DNA from: Halorubrum salinum
Lineage (GTDB): Archaea; Halobacteriota; Halobacteria; Halobacteriales; Haloferacaceae
Length of the DNA: 64,000 nucleotides
Reading direction: 5' to 3'
Assembly: GCF_024494575.1 (NCBI RefSeq)
Contig: NZ_JANHDO010000001.1
Span: 744,001-808,000 of the forward strand
How positions within the stretch are numbered: the stretch's first letter is position 1; every line of letters begins with the position of its first letter. The translations under genes were made by a program, and so were the position numbers. The notes beneath the pieces are model-generated. The model made no database searches and had not been told where the DNA came from. It saw only the letters and a program-made list of their open reading frames with translations. Below, piece after piece: positions 36,403 to 44,574 of this stretch.

Positions 36403-36460
36403 TGCCGTCCGTTGGACACACCGCGTGTTAGTCGCTCCGGAACCGCTCGTCCGTGAGCCG

Positions 36461-37753
36461 TCAGGACCGCTCGATCCGAAGCTCCCGCTTGTCGGCCACG
36501 GCGTCGGCCTCCGGGAAGTCGCCTCCACCGAGCAGCCCTCGGGCCGCCTTCTTCCCCCACTCGACCGCCGGCTGCGTGAACGTCGAGACGCTCGCCAGCT
36601 CGCCGTAGAGCACGCAGGCTGCCTCCATGCCGTACAGCAGCTCGCCGAGACTCCGTTCGTCGACGCGGTCGATCTCGACGCGGATGTTCGGAACGTCGGC
36701 GGCCGCGAGGCTCGCCTCTGTCGCCTCGAACTCCGCGTCGAGCAGGTCGCCGAGCGACGAGCCGCCGAGGTACGCGAGTCCGTCGAGGTCCGTCTCCGGA
36801 ATCGCCGTCTCCGCCCGCTCCGCGGGGCGGACGAGCGAGACGAGCTTGTCCGGCGGCCCGGCGCGGTACAGCTGCAGCTGCGAGTGCTGGTCGGTCGCGC
36901 CGAGCGCGCGAGCCGGCGTCTGCCCGAGTCCGTCCTTCCCCAGACTCTCCGCCCACAGCTGCGCGAACCACTCCGCGAACGTCTCCAGCGACTCGGCGTA
37001 CGGCATCACGGCGTTCGTGAGCGCGCCGCGCTCGGCCAGCGCGTACGCGGTCGCGCCGTACGCGTACGCGGGAGACTCGTACAGCGAGCCCGCGAGCGCG
37101 TCCATCCCGTCTCGACCGCCGGCGAGCACCGCCTCGATGTCGTGGCCCTGCAACGCCGGAACGGTGAGTCCGACCGTCGAGAGCGCAGTGAACCGTCCCG
37201 GAACCCCGTCCGGAACGTCGAGCGCCGGCAGGCCGTGCTCGTCGGCCAGAGAACGGAGGTTCCCCTCCTCTCCGGTGGTGACGATGGTCCGTTCGGTCCA
37301 GTCGACGCCGGCCTCGGTCATGGCCTCCCGGACGACGAGGAAGTTCGCGAGCGTCTCGGCGGTCGTCCCCGACTTCGACACGACGTTGACGACGGTCTCC
37401 GAGAGCGGCAGCTCCGAGAGCAGCGTCTCGACCGCGTCCGGATCCACGTTGTCGAGGAAGTACGCGTCGACGTCGCTCTCCAGCGCGTCCGCGATGGCCG
37501 CCGCGCCCAGCGCGCTCCCGCCGATGCCGACCGTGAGCACGGCCGCGGGCCGGTCGAACTGGTCCGCTACCGCGCGGATCGCTCCCGGATCCGTCGTCTC
37601 CGGAAGCGTCAGTGCGGCGTATCCGAACTCGTCCGACTCCATGCCGGCCGTGATCCGGTCGTGTGCGTCTGCGACGCGGTCGTCGAGTCGGTCGAGCGTT
37701 TCCTTCGTCACTCCCGGTGTCGTCTCTACCGTGTTGCCCAAGTCGACATCCAT
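36461..37753 (-). CDS. pgi: Glucose-6-phosphate isomerase
   Basis: Interconverts glucose-6-phosphate and fructose-6-phosphate in gluconeogenesis and the haloarchaeal semi-phosphorylative pathway. The 430-residue protein shows the sugar-phosphate-binding GIGGSALGAAAIADAL (about 76-91), VSKSGTTAETLANFLV (about 124-139) and QLYRAGPPDKLVSL (about 275). The C terminus contains FTQPAVEWGKKAARGLL. This is the compact archaeal/bacterial SIS-type PGI rather than the cupin type. It is on the same strand as the CPBP gene downstream. Confidence 0.93.
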   Translation of the reverse strand: MDVDLGNTVETTPGVTKETLDRLDDRVADAHDRITAGMESDEFGYAALTLPETTDPGAIRAVADQFDRPAAVLTVGIGGSALGAAAIADALESDVDAYFLDNVDPDAVETLLSELPLSETVVNVVSKSGTTAETLANFLVVREAMTEAGVDWTERTIVTTGEEGNLRSLADEHGLPALDVPDGVPGRFTALSTVGLTVPALQGHDIEAVLAGGRDGMDALAGSLYESPAYAYGATAYALAERGALTNAVMPYAESLETFAEWFAQLWAESLGKDGLGQTPARALGATDQHSQLQLYRAGPPDKLVSLVRPAERAETAIPETDLDGLAYLGGSSLGDLLDAEFEATEASLAAADVPNIRVEIDRVDERSLGELLYGMEAACVLYGELASVSTFTQPAVEWGKKAARGLLGGGDFPEADAVADKRELRIERS

Positions 37754-37814
37754 ACCTCACGTGGCGGGCGACCGGGACTTAAGCGTGGGTCTCTCTCGGA
37801 AGAACAGCTATCGG

Positions 37815-38432
37815 CTACTCCGAAACGCGAAACGTTCGCGTGGTGTCTCTGTCGCCACGGACGACGGCGACTTCGACGAGACCCAGCGAGGTGAAGATGC
37901 GGTTCCAGTCGCGGTAGTACAGCGGGGTGTCTTCGTCGACGTAGTTCACGTCCGAGTCGGACGACGTATCGCGCACGGGCTCCTCGATCTCCGCCGTGAC
38001 GAGGACGGAGTCGGTGATTCGAGCCACCTCCTCAAAGACCCACTCGACGTCGGGGTGGAGGTGCTGTAGCGTCTCGACCGAATACACCGCGTCAAACTGT
38101 CCGTCGTCGAACTCCTCGATGATCTCCTCTATCGGGCCGCAGTGAAACGTTCCGTCGTCGGCGAGTGTGGGATACGTTTCCCGCATCGTGTCGAACGCCT
38201 CGGGGTTGATGTCGACGCCTGAGAGGTCCTCGAAGCCGCCGTCGGCGAGATGCTTGAGATGACGACCGGGCCCACACCCGAGTTCGAGAACGGCCGCGTC
38301 TCGGGGGAGGTGCTCGGTGAGAATCTCGCGAACCACCGTACTCGTCTCGTTCGGACCGTAATGAGCGTAGTACGTTGGTGAGTATTCGCCCGCCCGGTCT
38401 GCCCACGCGTTTCGGACGGAATTGAGATCCAC
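37815..38432 (-). CDS. Class I SAM-dependent methyltransferase
   Basis: The 205-residue protein has the SAM loop VLELGCGPGRHLKHL (about 49-63), acidic strand 2 DLSGVDINPEAFDTM (about 70-84) and the post-II region YSVETLQHLHPDVEWVFEEVARI. The GTG at 38432 gives VDLNSVRNAWADRAGEYSPTYYAHYG. Upstream in-frame codons lack an ATG close by and enter the repeat-bearing island border, so they are excluded. Substrate unknown. It is the last core gene before the island. Confidence 0.85.
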   Translation of the reverse strand: MDLNSVRNAWADRAGEYSPTYYAHYGPNETSTVVREILTEHLPRDAAVLELGCGPGRHLKHLADGGFEDLSGVDINPEAFDTMRETYPTLADDGTFHCGPIEEIIEEFDDGQFDAVYSVETLQHLHPDVEWVFEEVARITDSVLVTAEIEEPVRDTSSDSDVNYVDEDTPLYYRDWNRIFTSLGLVEVAVVRGDRDTTRTFRVSE

Positions 38433-38566
38433 ACGTATCAACACGAGTACCGATGTAAAACGCCGTCGAACGCCTCCTGATGTCCGACGGGTGAACGTGG
38501 CGGAACTCGCTCGGACCTGACTCAACGGCGTCAGTCGCTCCGGCGAGCGTGAAATCGGTGCAGCAT

Positions 38567-38710
38567 CACCTCGGCTAACGCAGATCGGGAGACGGCGGGG
38601 ACTGCCGGGGTAATCCCTGTCCGGACAAGCCACTCGGAGACGCGATACCGGTGTCTCTAGGGACGCAAAACGGCGAAATCGGGTGTCTGGGGAGTCCCAG
38701 CCAACCAATC
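38567..38710. repeat. Diverged copy of the provirus right end
   Basis: About 144 bases align with 58992-59125 at the provirus right border. Shared blocks include acctcggc-aacgcagatcgggagacgg, gtccggacaag/gcccggacaag and the terminal hairpin. It has substitutions throughout, so it is older than the intact provirus end. Together with hairpin copies it points to an earlier integration of a related element. No gene is visible between 38433 and 38800. Confidence 0.75.
38677..38710. repeat. 34-nt imperfect hairpin, copy 1 (diverged)
   Basis: Starts aatcgggtgtctggg, has the loop gagt, and ends cccagccaaccaatc. It differs from the other two copies at several stem positions, mostly single changes. 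Confidence 0.75.
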
Positions 38711-38800
38711 TCGAACGATAGGTGCCCTGACGCGAACACGCACCCGAGGAACCGCATCCGAGCGCTGAGGAGAAGGGCAAGTACAGGTCTGATGTCTAAT

Positions 38801-40615
38801 CTAGAGGGTGCTTTCTGCAGACTCAACACCAGCGACTTCGAAGCGTGCACCTCCCTCGGTCCCGCTCGTAACCCGTATGTCCCATCCATGAGCCTCAGCG
38901 ATTCGCTGTACGATACTCAGGCCAAATCCAGTTCCCTCTGCATGTGTTGAATATCCCGGTTCGAACACAGACTCACGGTCATCGTCCGAGATCCCTGGAC
39001 CGTCGTCCTCAATATAGAATCCATCATCCAATCCACCGACTGCTACGGTCACGTCATCTCCACCGTGTTCGACGGCATTTCGAATGAGGTTCTCGAAGAG
39101 CTGTTTGAGACGAGACGCGTTGGCTACGACTGTTCGGTCAGCCTCGATAACCAGCGAGGCATCACCCGTCTCAACGGTCTCCCAACACGTTTCGACGACT
39201 GGTGCGAGATCAGCGACCTTGGTATTACTCACAGCCTCTCCCTGTCGGGCCAATCGAAGCAAGTCCTCGATGAGAGTCGTCATCCGGCTGTGCGCTTGCT
39301 CGATAGCGTCCAAGTGTGGACTCTCACAGGTGTCCTGAGCCAGTTCGAGATGTCCCGTTGCGACGTTCAACGGGTTTCGAAGATCATGTGAGACAATGCT
39401 TACAAACTCCTCTAAGCGCTCGTTGGCCCGCTTTACCTCTTCGCGCTCCGTCACATCGATGTACATCGCTACTGTGCCCACGATCTCGTCCGACGCATCC
39501 CGACGGGGAACCGCTCGTAGCAACGTTTCGACGACCTCGCCGTCAGTAGCAATCAACTCACGGGGCTCCCTGGTGAACTCGCCTTCCAACGAGCGCTTGT
39601 ATCCGCCATCGTCGAGCAGTGCCTCCTGAGAGTCAGGCGTGTAATACTCTGCGAGTTCGGTTCCAGTCAGGCGTTCCTTGTCGACCTCGAGCGTGTCTGC
39701 GAAGCCAGTGTTGCAATCTTCGATAACGGGCCGACCGTTCTCTGCTCGCGTAACGACCGCCATGACAGGTGCCTCCTCGAACAGCGTCTGGTACTGCCGT
39801 TCAAGCTGGGACGTTAGCTCTTCGAGTTCCGCAGTCTTCTGTTCGAGTTCGCGCTGGTACTGCCTCGACTCATCGACGTCAAGGTGAATACCGACAGCCC
39901 GGATCGGGTCGTCATCCGTATCCCGTTCGGTGATCTTCCCCACATCTCGAACCCACTTCCACCCCCCGTCCGCAGTTCGCATCCGATGTTCGGTATCGTA
40001 GTACTCCGTTCGCTGTCGGATATGCGCGTCAAGCGCAGCTTTGACGTCATCGAGATCATTCGGATGAACGCGCGTTTCCCACGCACGGAGGTGTGGGTCG
40101 ATCTCGTCGAGAGTGTGACCAAGCATCTCGGCCCACTGGTCGTTGTACTCAACTTCGTCGGTGGTCATATCCCAGTCCCACACACCGATATTTGCCCCTT
40201 GGATCGCGAGTTCGAGACGAGTCGTGGTTTGTTCGAGGCGTTCCTCTCGCTCCTTGGTTGCGGTAATTTCGCTCATACTCACGACGTATCCCCCGAGTAT
40301 GGTCGCCATCTGAGTGCTTCGCCTCGCTTCAAGCCAGATCCACGATCCATCTCCTCGGCGATAGCGAAACTCGGCGGAGACAGTCCCAGCGTCATCGGAT
40401 CCGGAAGTCTCTGTGAATATGTTACGGACCGTCTGTCGATCCGACGGGTGGACGTGTTCAAACAGATTCTGTTCAATATCGTCACGAAGGATGTATCCAG
40501 TAACACGCTGAACCGATGGGTCTTCGTACAGAATCGCTCCCGACTCATCCACGACAAGAACGCTGTCAGGGAGATTCTCCACGAGTCTTTGACATTGTTC
40601 TTGTGACAAATCCAT
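38801..40615 (-). CDS. Sensor histidine kinase with three PAS domains
   Basis: A soluble kinase of 604 residues without membrane helices. PAS domains occupy about 5-120 (ENLPDSVLVVDESG), 135-255 (with HRMRTADGGWKWVRDVG, a PAC motif) and 275-390. They are followed by HisKA with the phosphoacceptor His in FVSIVSHDLRNPLN (about 405) and the HATPase domain with N-box LFENLIRNAVEHGG (about 505) and IEDDGPGISDDD (about 530). No response regulator is adjacent. ATG 40615 is chosen; a GTG four codons upstream is possible. GC is lower than in neighbouring core genes. Confidence 0.92.
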   Translation of the reverse strand: MDLSQEQCQRLVENLPDSVLVVDESGAILYEDPSVQRVTGYILRDDIEQNLFEHVHPSDRQTVRNIFTETSGSDDAGTVSAEFRYRRGDGSWIWLEARRSTQMATILGGYVVSMSEITATKEREERLEQTTTRLELAIQGANIGVWDWDMTTDEVEYNDQWAEMLGHTLDEIDPHLRAWETRVHPNDLDDVKAALDAHIRQRTEYYDTEHRMRTADGGWKWVRDVGKITERDTDDDPIRAVGIHLDVDESRQYQRELEQKTAELEELTSQLERQYQTLFEEAPVMAVVTRAENGRPVIEDCNTGFADTLEVDKERLTGTELAEYYTPDSQEALLDDGGYKRSLEGEFTREPRELIATDGEVVETLLRAVPRRDASDEIVGTVAMYIDVTEREEVKRANERLEEFVSIVSHDLRNPLNVATGHLELAQDTCESPHLDAIEQAHSRMTTLIEDLLRLARQGEAVSNTKVADLAPVVETCWETVETGDASLVIEADRTVVANASRLKQLFENLIRNAVEHGGDDVTVAVGGLDDGFYIEDDGPGISDDDRESVFEPGYSTHAEGTGFGLSIVQRIAEAHGWDIRVTSGTEGGARFEVAGVESAESTL

Positions 40616-40817
40616 TATTGTCAACACAACTCAAGGACTGCTTAAGAATCCTCGCATTCAACGACTGTGAGCGATTCCGCGTCGTTGAGTTGCCGAGCCG
40701 GACCGTGCTCGTTCCCGTCGACGACGGCGACGACGAGTATTAGGCGAGTGAGGTGTCGAGCGACACGAAACGACGACCGGCCGAACCGCTTACGAACCTA
40801 CCACGAGACACGAAACT

Positions 40818-41008
40818 ATGACAGAGACAACCGACGACACGACCGATCAGATCGGAACGGACCGGCTGAACGACCTCGCCGAAGAGCACGGGATCGACTC
40901 GAGGCGGTGCGCGAGCTGGTCGAGACCGCGGACTCGGAGTGCTGGGAGTGCGGGCGGAGCACGGACGAGATAGAACCGATCGGCTCTGTTGACATCCTCT
41001 GTCAGTGA
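40818..41008 (+). pseudogene. Frameshifted, truncated small zinc-ribbon gene
   Basis: ATG 40818 opens TETTDDTTDQIGTDRLNDLAEEHGID, but this frame soon turns into Arg/Ser-rich nonsense. After a one-frame shift near 40901 it continues sensibly as EAVRELVETADSECWECGRSTDEIEPI with a CxxC pair. It is then cut off at 40982, exactly where a ggctctgttga insertion-sequence-like end begins. The most likely history is a frameshift plus insertion. The intact ancestor was a small acidic CxxC protein of unknown role. Confidence 0.6.
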
Positions 41009-41049
41009 TATGTTCTTGTAGCCACGCTGAATACGGTGTGCGAATGCGG
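40982..41049 (+). repeat. IS-end-like repeat R1
   Basis: Begins ggctctgttgacatcct and continues through gtgatatgttcttgtagcc and gctgaatacggtgtgcg. It aligns with R4 and R5 over about 60 bases and shares the first 17 bases with R2 and R3. It interrupts the preceding small gene. Confidence 0.65.
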
Positions 41050-41117
41050 AACAGTCGACCCTCGTGTTGGTCCTCTGGCTAGGTGGACAATCCGACGGTT
41101 AATAACTCCGCGTGTAG

Positions 41118-41390
41118 ATGTCTTCTAGCATGTCGTTACCCCCGTTTATCGACCAAGAATCAGGTGAACTGGACCTCGGACAGATTCGAGCAGAGGTCTT
41201 CCCACTTGCCGGGCTGATCCTGTTGTTCGGGGGACTCGCGCTGCTCGTGTTTCTACTCACGCTACTGGCCGCTGGAAACTCGATACTCGGTGCATTTCTC
41301 GTCGTCGTTACGCAGTTTATTCTCGCCGTCGGCATCGGCATCGTGTCGATGTACGTCGTCGCGCGTGGAATACAACTTGCCGATGGGTAA
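41118..41390 (+). CDS. Small two-helix membrane protein
   Basis: A 90-residue protein with a soluble N-terminal segment (SLPPFIDQESGELDLGQIRAEVFP) and two strong hydrophobic helices (LAGLILLFGGLALLVFLLTLLAAG, read in pieces; FLVVVTQFILAVGIGIVSMYVVARGI). ATG 41118 or the ATG at 41130 may be used. No family is recognised. It lies in the decayed island between two IS-end repeats, on its own strand, and its promoter is not obvious. Confidence 0.55.
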   Translation: MSSSMSLPPFIDQESGELDLGQIRAEVFPLAGLILLFGGLALLVFLLTLLAAGNSILGAFLVVVTQFILAVGIGIVSMYVVARGIQLADG

Positions 41391-41430
41391 GAACGATCTC
41401 GGCGTTCGGGCCGGTATTTTTGCCGAGGCA

Positions 41431-41496
41431 GCTCTGTTGAATTCCTTAGAAACTGATGCGAACTGCGTGAGATACGGAGTGTGTAGGCAGCAGAGG
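41431..41496 (+). repeat. IS-end-like repeat R2
   Basis: Begins gctctgttgaattccttag and ends gatacggagtgtgtaggcagcagag. Its best match is R3 (same order of words over about 66 bases). It lies just after the small membrane protein gene. Confidence 0.6.
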
Positions 41497-41499
41497 GAA

Positions 41500-41682
41500 T
41501 CAAACTGAGTCAGTTTGCCAGCCGATGAACTTCTCGAACCCGTATGTGAATCCAAGGAATATCACGGCGAACACGAACCAACGAAAGGCATCGAACGTAC
41601 CTGTAAACGCGAGGACGTTGAAGATATACGATAACGACGCTCCAACAAACGCCGCTACATACAGGTTACGCCGGTTGTCCAT
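41500..41682 (-). CDS. Small two-helix membrane protein
   Basis: A 60-residue ORF with two hydrophobic helices (LYVAAFVGASLSYIFNVLAF and FRWFVFAVIFLGFTYGFEKFIGW) separated by a short turn. The base composition is AT-rich compared with core genes. No family is recognised. It may be an accessory gene of the island or a remnant. Coding status rests on the regular hydrophobic pattern only. Confidence 0.5.
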   Translation of the reverse strand: MDNRRNLYVAAFVGASLSYIFNVLAFTGTFDAFRWFVFAVIFLGFTYGFEKFIGWQTDSV

Positions 41683-41982
41683 ACTGAACGCTCAACAGGA
41701 CGTGAATTAATTCTTATCCTACCTATGCTAGATCGTAGCAACCCGATCAATTGAGTTTCACCGTCTAGTGCCGTGAGGTATACGCGCTAGCTCTGTTGAA
41801 ATACTTAAGAACTGTAGAACTGGCGTGCGAGATACAGAGGGGGTATACAGCACAGAGATACTGTTGCAGTAACTCGGGCCGACACCGGGAGTGCCACGGT
41901 GCCACACGGAAAATCAGCGTAATTCAAGGTGGAGCCTCCGACCTCAAGGAGCGACTGAAGGGAGCGAGTAGGGTAGGGTAGT
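41683..41982. other. 300-bp non-coding stretch with an IS-end repeat
   Basis: This AT-rich interval holds IS-end repeat R3 and a likely promoter for the 41500-41682 gene. Otherwise I see only short ORFs without coding character. Confidence 0.5.
41790..41857 (+). repeat. IS-end-like repeat R3
   Basis: Begins gctctgttgaaatacttaag and ends gtatacagcacagag. It is closest to R2. The gctctgttga start is shared by all five copies. Confidence 0.6.
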
Positions 41983-43404
41983 TTACCTCACACTCTTTGA
42001 CAGCTCCGCCCCCGCCTTGAACTTCACATCCTGCGACGCCCGACTCGCACTCATCAAGTGAAGAACCGGTGCATCCACCGCCACATGCGTCACAAACCGA
42101 TAATTCTCTCCCGACTCATTATCATCCCCAGTCGCCCTCCCGCCCGGCCGCTTCCGAAGGAGAATGTCGTTACCCTGTGACTCCGAAAGCACTCCACGCT
42201 GAACCAACTCATCGACCGTTCCAGAATCAATTCGCGCCCCCCGCCAAGCACGCTCACCAGACACCGACCGCTTCACTAAGTCACCGAACCCATCACCATC
42301 ACTGTCAAAATCGAAACAGCACTCCATACCAATCACCTCCGTCGGACCAGCCATCGACAACACCGTCACCGACTCCTCATACAACGCAGCATCATCGATA
42401 ACCCACCCACCCGTGTACACGAGTTGGTCGTTGCTCTCACACCGCTGCACGTACAACAACGCAGGAAACGGCTCCGGACACCGCGGCGGCTGCACCATCA
42501 CCTGAGACACCAACACACCCGTCGACGAACCAGACCCCGTCGTCCGCGCCCACACACCCGGCCCACACGGGTCATCATCCGCAGCAACGCACACCGTCTC
42601 AGACGCACCCTCAGCCGCCGGAGGCGTATTGATCACCGTCACCCTCCCATCCTCACCCCGAACGGCCTCAAGACCCCCACCAGTCGCCACCGGCCCCGTC
42701 ACCTCCGAAACGAAGTGAGGCGTCGTCCCGCACACCGCACCCGGGTACACGCCAGGGTCTGTATCATCACAATCACCACCACCACGCGACTTCGTCGAAA
42801 CGCTATTCGAGAGCGATTCGGGGGGACCAGAACTGCCCATCAGGTAGTTGATGAGCCGCTCCGGCGTCACCTCCTCACGAATGCTCCCATTCCCACCCGG
42901 AACCTCCGCATCAGGCAAACACACCGAGAACCGCTCAGCAACAATCGGTTCACCACCCAGATACGCGACGAGGTCAGCATCCTCCTCAGAACCGTCACCG
43001 ACACCATCACCATCAGAATCTGAATCCGTATCCCCCGCCTGCGTCTTCCGCTTGTTGCTCCGCGACGAATTGTAGTCCTGAGCCATCACCGCAGAAGACG
43101 TAACCCACCCCTCCAACTCGACATCCCCAAGCTGCCCGGCAGACACCGTTGGAGCCAACCGACTCACGTGCGGGCTCCCCGGAGCCATCATAAACGTGAC
43201 TTCCGTGTCATCATCATTCCAGTCTGTCCCTGCGAACACTGCCGCAGGCGACGAGCCCGTGTTCGTCACTGACGACGCAACTTGATTCAGACAGCCAGCG
43301 AGTCCCCCAACTACAATAACCCCGCTCGCTGCGAGTAGTGACCGACGGCTGACGGTCGTACGTGGCACAGTATCTCGGTGGCTGTTGCGTCTCTCTGAAC
43401 ACAT
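41983..43404 (-). CDS. Tat lipoprotein with Asp-rich calcium-binding-like repeats
   Basis: A 473-residue protein of unknown function with a Tat signal TVSRRSLLAASGVIVVGGLAGC and a lipobox Cys (about residue 38). It is therefore exported folded and lipid-anchored outside the cell. Two Asp-rich stretches, DTDSDSDGDGVGDGSEED (about 126-143) and DFDSDGDGFGDL (about 371-382), resemble thrombospondin type-3 or dockerin-like Ca-binding repeats. Several Cys residues in the middle suggest disulfides. Codon use is conspicuously different from core genes, with many A/C-ending codons, suggesting transfer. Confidence 0.75.
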   Translation of the reverse strand: MCSERRNSHRDTVPRTTVSRRSLLAASGVIVVGGLAGCLNQVASSVTNTGSSPAAVFAGTDWNDDDTEVTFMMAPGSPHVSRLAPTVSAGQLGDVELEGWVTSSAVMAQDYNSSRSNKRKTQAGDTDSDSDGDGVGDGSEEDADLVAYLGGEPIVAERFSVCLPDAEVPGGNGSIREEVTPERLINYLMGSSGPPESLSNSVSTKSRGGGDCDDTDPGVYPGAVCGTTPHFVSEVTGPVATGGGLEAVRGEDGRVTVINTPPAAEGASETVCVAADDDPCGPGVWARTTGSGSSTGVLVSQVMVQPPRCPEPFPALLYVQRCESNDQLVYTGGWVIDDAALYEESVTVLSMAGPTEVIGMECCFDFDSDGDGFGDLVKRSVSGERAWRGARIDSGTVDELVQRGVLSESQGNDILLRKRPGGRATGDDNESGENYRFVTHVAVDAPVLHLMSASRASQDVKFKAGAELSKSVR

Positions 43405-43477
43405 AATCAAACAGTAGAGGGCACGCGCTATCATAAATTTTCTTATACTTGTGACTTGTTAACAGGAAATTCGGAGG

Positions 43478-43544
43478 CCGACTCGCGCTCTGTATTCATC
43501 ACGGCTCCAGGAACGTATCACCGGTTGAGGATTTCAACAGAGCC
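43478..43544 (-). repeat. IS-end-like repeat R4
   Basis: On the minus strand it begins ggctctgttgaaatcct, continues ggtgatacgttcctggagcc and ends atgaatacagagcgcg. It matches R1 most closely. It is directly adjacent to R5 in the same orientation. Confidence 0.65.
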
Positions 43545-43607
43545 TACGCGCTCTATATTCAGCACAACCGAGAGAACATATAACCGATTAAGGAGGTCAA
43601 CAGGGCC
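43545..43607 (-). repeat. IS-end-like repeat R5
   Basis: On the minus strand it begins ggccctgttgacctcct and ends gctgaatatagagcgcgta. With R4 it forms a tandem pair upstream of the broken DUF433 gene. Confidence 0.62.
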
Positions 43608-43651
43608 GCTGAGGCGATGTTTTAACACCCTGTCGTCCTACCGGATGGGGT

Positions 43652-43945
43652 ATGGCGTAGTCATCTATCCGGATCGCGACGGATCTTCACGCCGAGCCGC
43701 ATATCGAGGGGCAACGCGTGACCGTTCGACGAATCCAAGGGCTCGTCGAGGAAGCAGGACGCCCCGCCGAGGAAGTGGCCGGGCAGTTAGACCTCGATGC
43801 CGCCGAAGTCTACGGTGCCCTCCAATACTACCACAGCCATCCGGATGAGATGCGCGAAGCCGAGCGCGAGCAAGCCGAACGAGAGCAGCAGGCCCGAGAG
43901 GACGGCGCGAAGACACTCGCCGAACTCAAAGAAGAGCGTGCGTAG
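43652..43945 (+). pseudogene. DUF433 antitoxin gene with amber stop at codon 3
   Basis: The 43661-43945 frame encodes SSIRIATDLHAEPHIEGQRVTVRRIQGLVEEAGRPAEEVAGQLDLDAAEVYGALQYYHSHPDEM (read in pieces), a full DUF433 domain as found in VapB-like antitoxins. The only upstream in-frame ATG, at 43652, is followed by GCG and then TAG (43658-43660). The first usable start after it is GTG 43718, which would lose the first strand of the domain. So the gene is either dead or uses an unusual start. The C terminus is a Glu/Arg-rich helix. Confidence 0.65.
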
Positions 43946-43949
43946 ACCG

Positions 43950-44132
43950 GATGGAGTATCGGATTCTCGTCGACATCTCGACGCCGACAAGCGCGGGTCG
44001 ATACCGGTACTGTACTACGGCGACGACACGATGGACACGTACGAGATCGCGGACCGCGTCGACGAGCTGATTACGTGGGTTCCCGATCCCGAGGATCTTC
44101 CGCCGGTTACGAGTTTGACAGAGTGGGAGTAG
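43950..44132 (+). pseudogene. DUF5615 (PIN-like) toxin remnant with internal deletion and frameshift
   Basis: ATG 43950 opens MEYRILVDISTPTS, a typical start of DUF5615/PIN-like toxins with the first acidic residue. The frame then fails after about 13 residues. In a different frame the C-terminal end is intact: SIPVLYYGDDTMDTYEIADRVDELITWVPDPEDLPPVTSLTEWE (read in pieces). The central part of the domain is missing. It is four bases after the DUF433 gene, the normal order for such pairs, so the whole toxin-antitoxin module has decayed. Confidence 0.6.
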
Positions 44133-44422
44133 CCGGCGTCGCACGTGAGGCGACCTGACAAGCTTCCTTCTCGGGGTACCGTCCACGCCCATTCCGTGTT
44201 CTATCGGCGAAGAGGGTGCCCTACGGCCATCCTATAGGTTCCACGTGCGGAGCGATTACAGAAGAACTCGCGCTCCTTCTCGGCGGTGAAGGTCCCGGAG
44301 TAACCGAGGCTCACGCGCCGACACCTCCGGCTCCGCACGCCGCTGTACGGGACGGACCCGCGTTCGGTGACCTGTTCGGATTACGATTTAGGTCCTCCTT
44401 CTCAGGAGTGTTAGAATACCGA

Positions 44423-44456
44423 AATTGGGTGGCTGGGGAGTCCCAGCCCACCAATT
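44423..44456. repeat. 34-nt imperfect hairpin, copy 2
   Basis: Starts aattgggtggctggg, has the loop gagt, and ends cccagcccaccaatt, with two mismatched pairs in a 15-pair stem. It is identical to copy 3 at 59092-59125 and lies 29 bases left of the left attachment site, outside the provirus. Confidence 0.85.
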
Positions 44457-44484
44457 CCGCACGGCCAGAGATCGTGCGTGCAGT

Positions 44485-44500
44485 AGGTGGGCCAACACGG
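44485..44500. repeat. Left attachment site (attL core)
   Basis: The 16-base word aggtgggccaacacgg is identical to 59153-59168, which is the 3' end of tRNA-Ile plus three flanking bases. Distance between copies is 14,668 bases. The integrase gene lies 75 bases inside, as is usual for elements integrating into tRNA genes. Confidence 0.88.
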
Positions 44501-44574
44501 GTAGCGGCTGAATGATCGGCGATGCCCCTCTTCGGTCGGAATCGAATTTGTCTCGTCGAAAGTCGCGTTCATGG

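Larger units (their letters stand above)
44133..44574. other. Non-coding junction between old island and provirus
   Basis: This 440-bp stretch contains hairpin copy 2 and the left attachment site. I see no convincing gene. A 99-codon ORF here has no homology that I recognise and its C-terminal part runs through the hairpin repeat. It represents the boundary between the older island and the provirus. Confidence 0.6.

Noticed and set aside
44216-44515. 99-codon ORF near attL
   Set aside because: Its C-terminal part reads through the hairpin repeat, as does another ORF at the right end; similarity between them comes from the DNA repeat, not from a protein.
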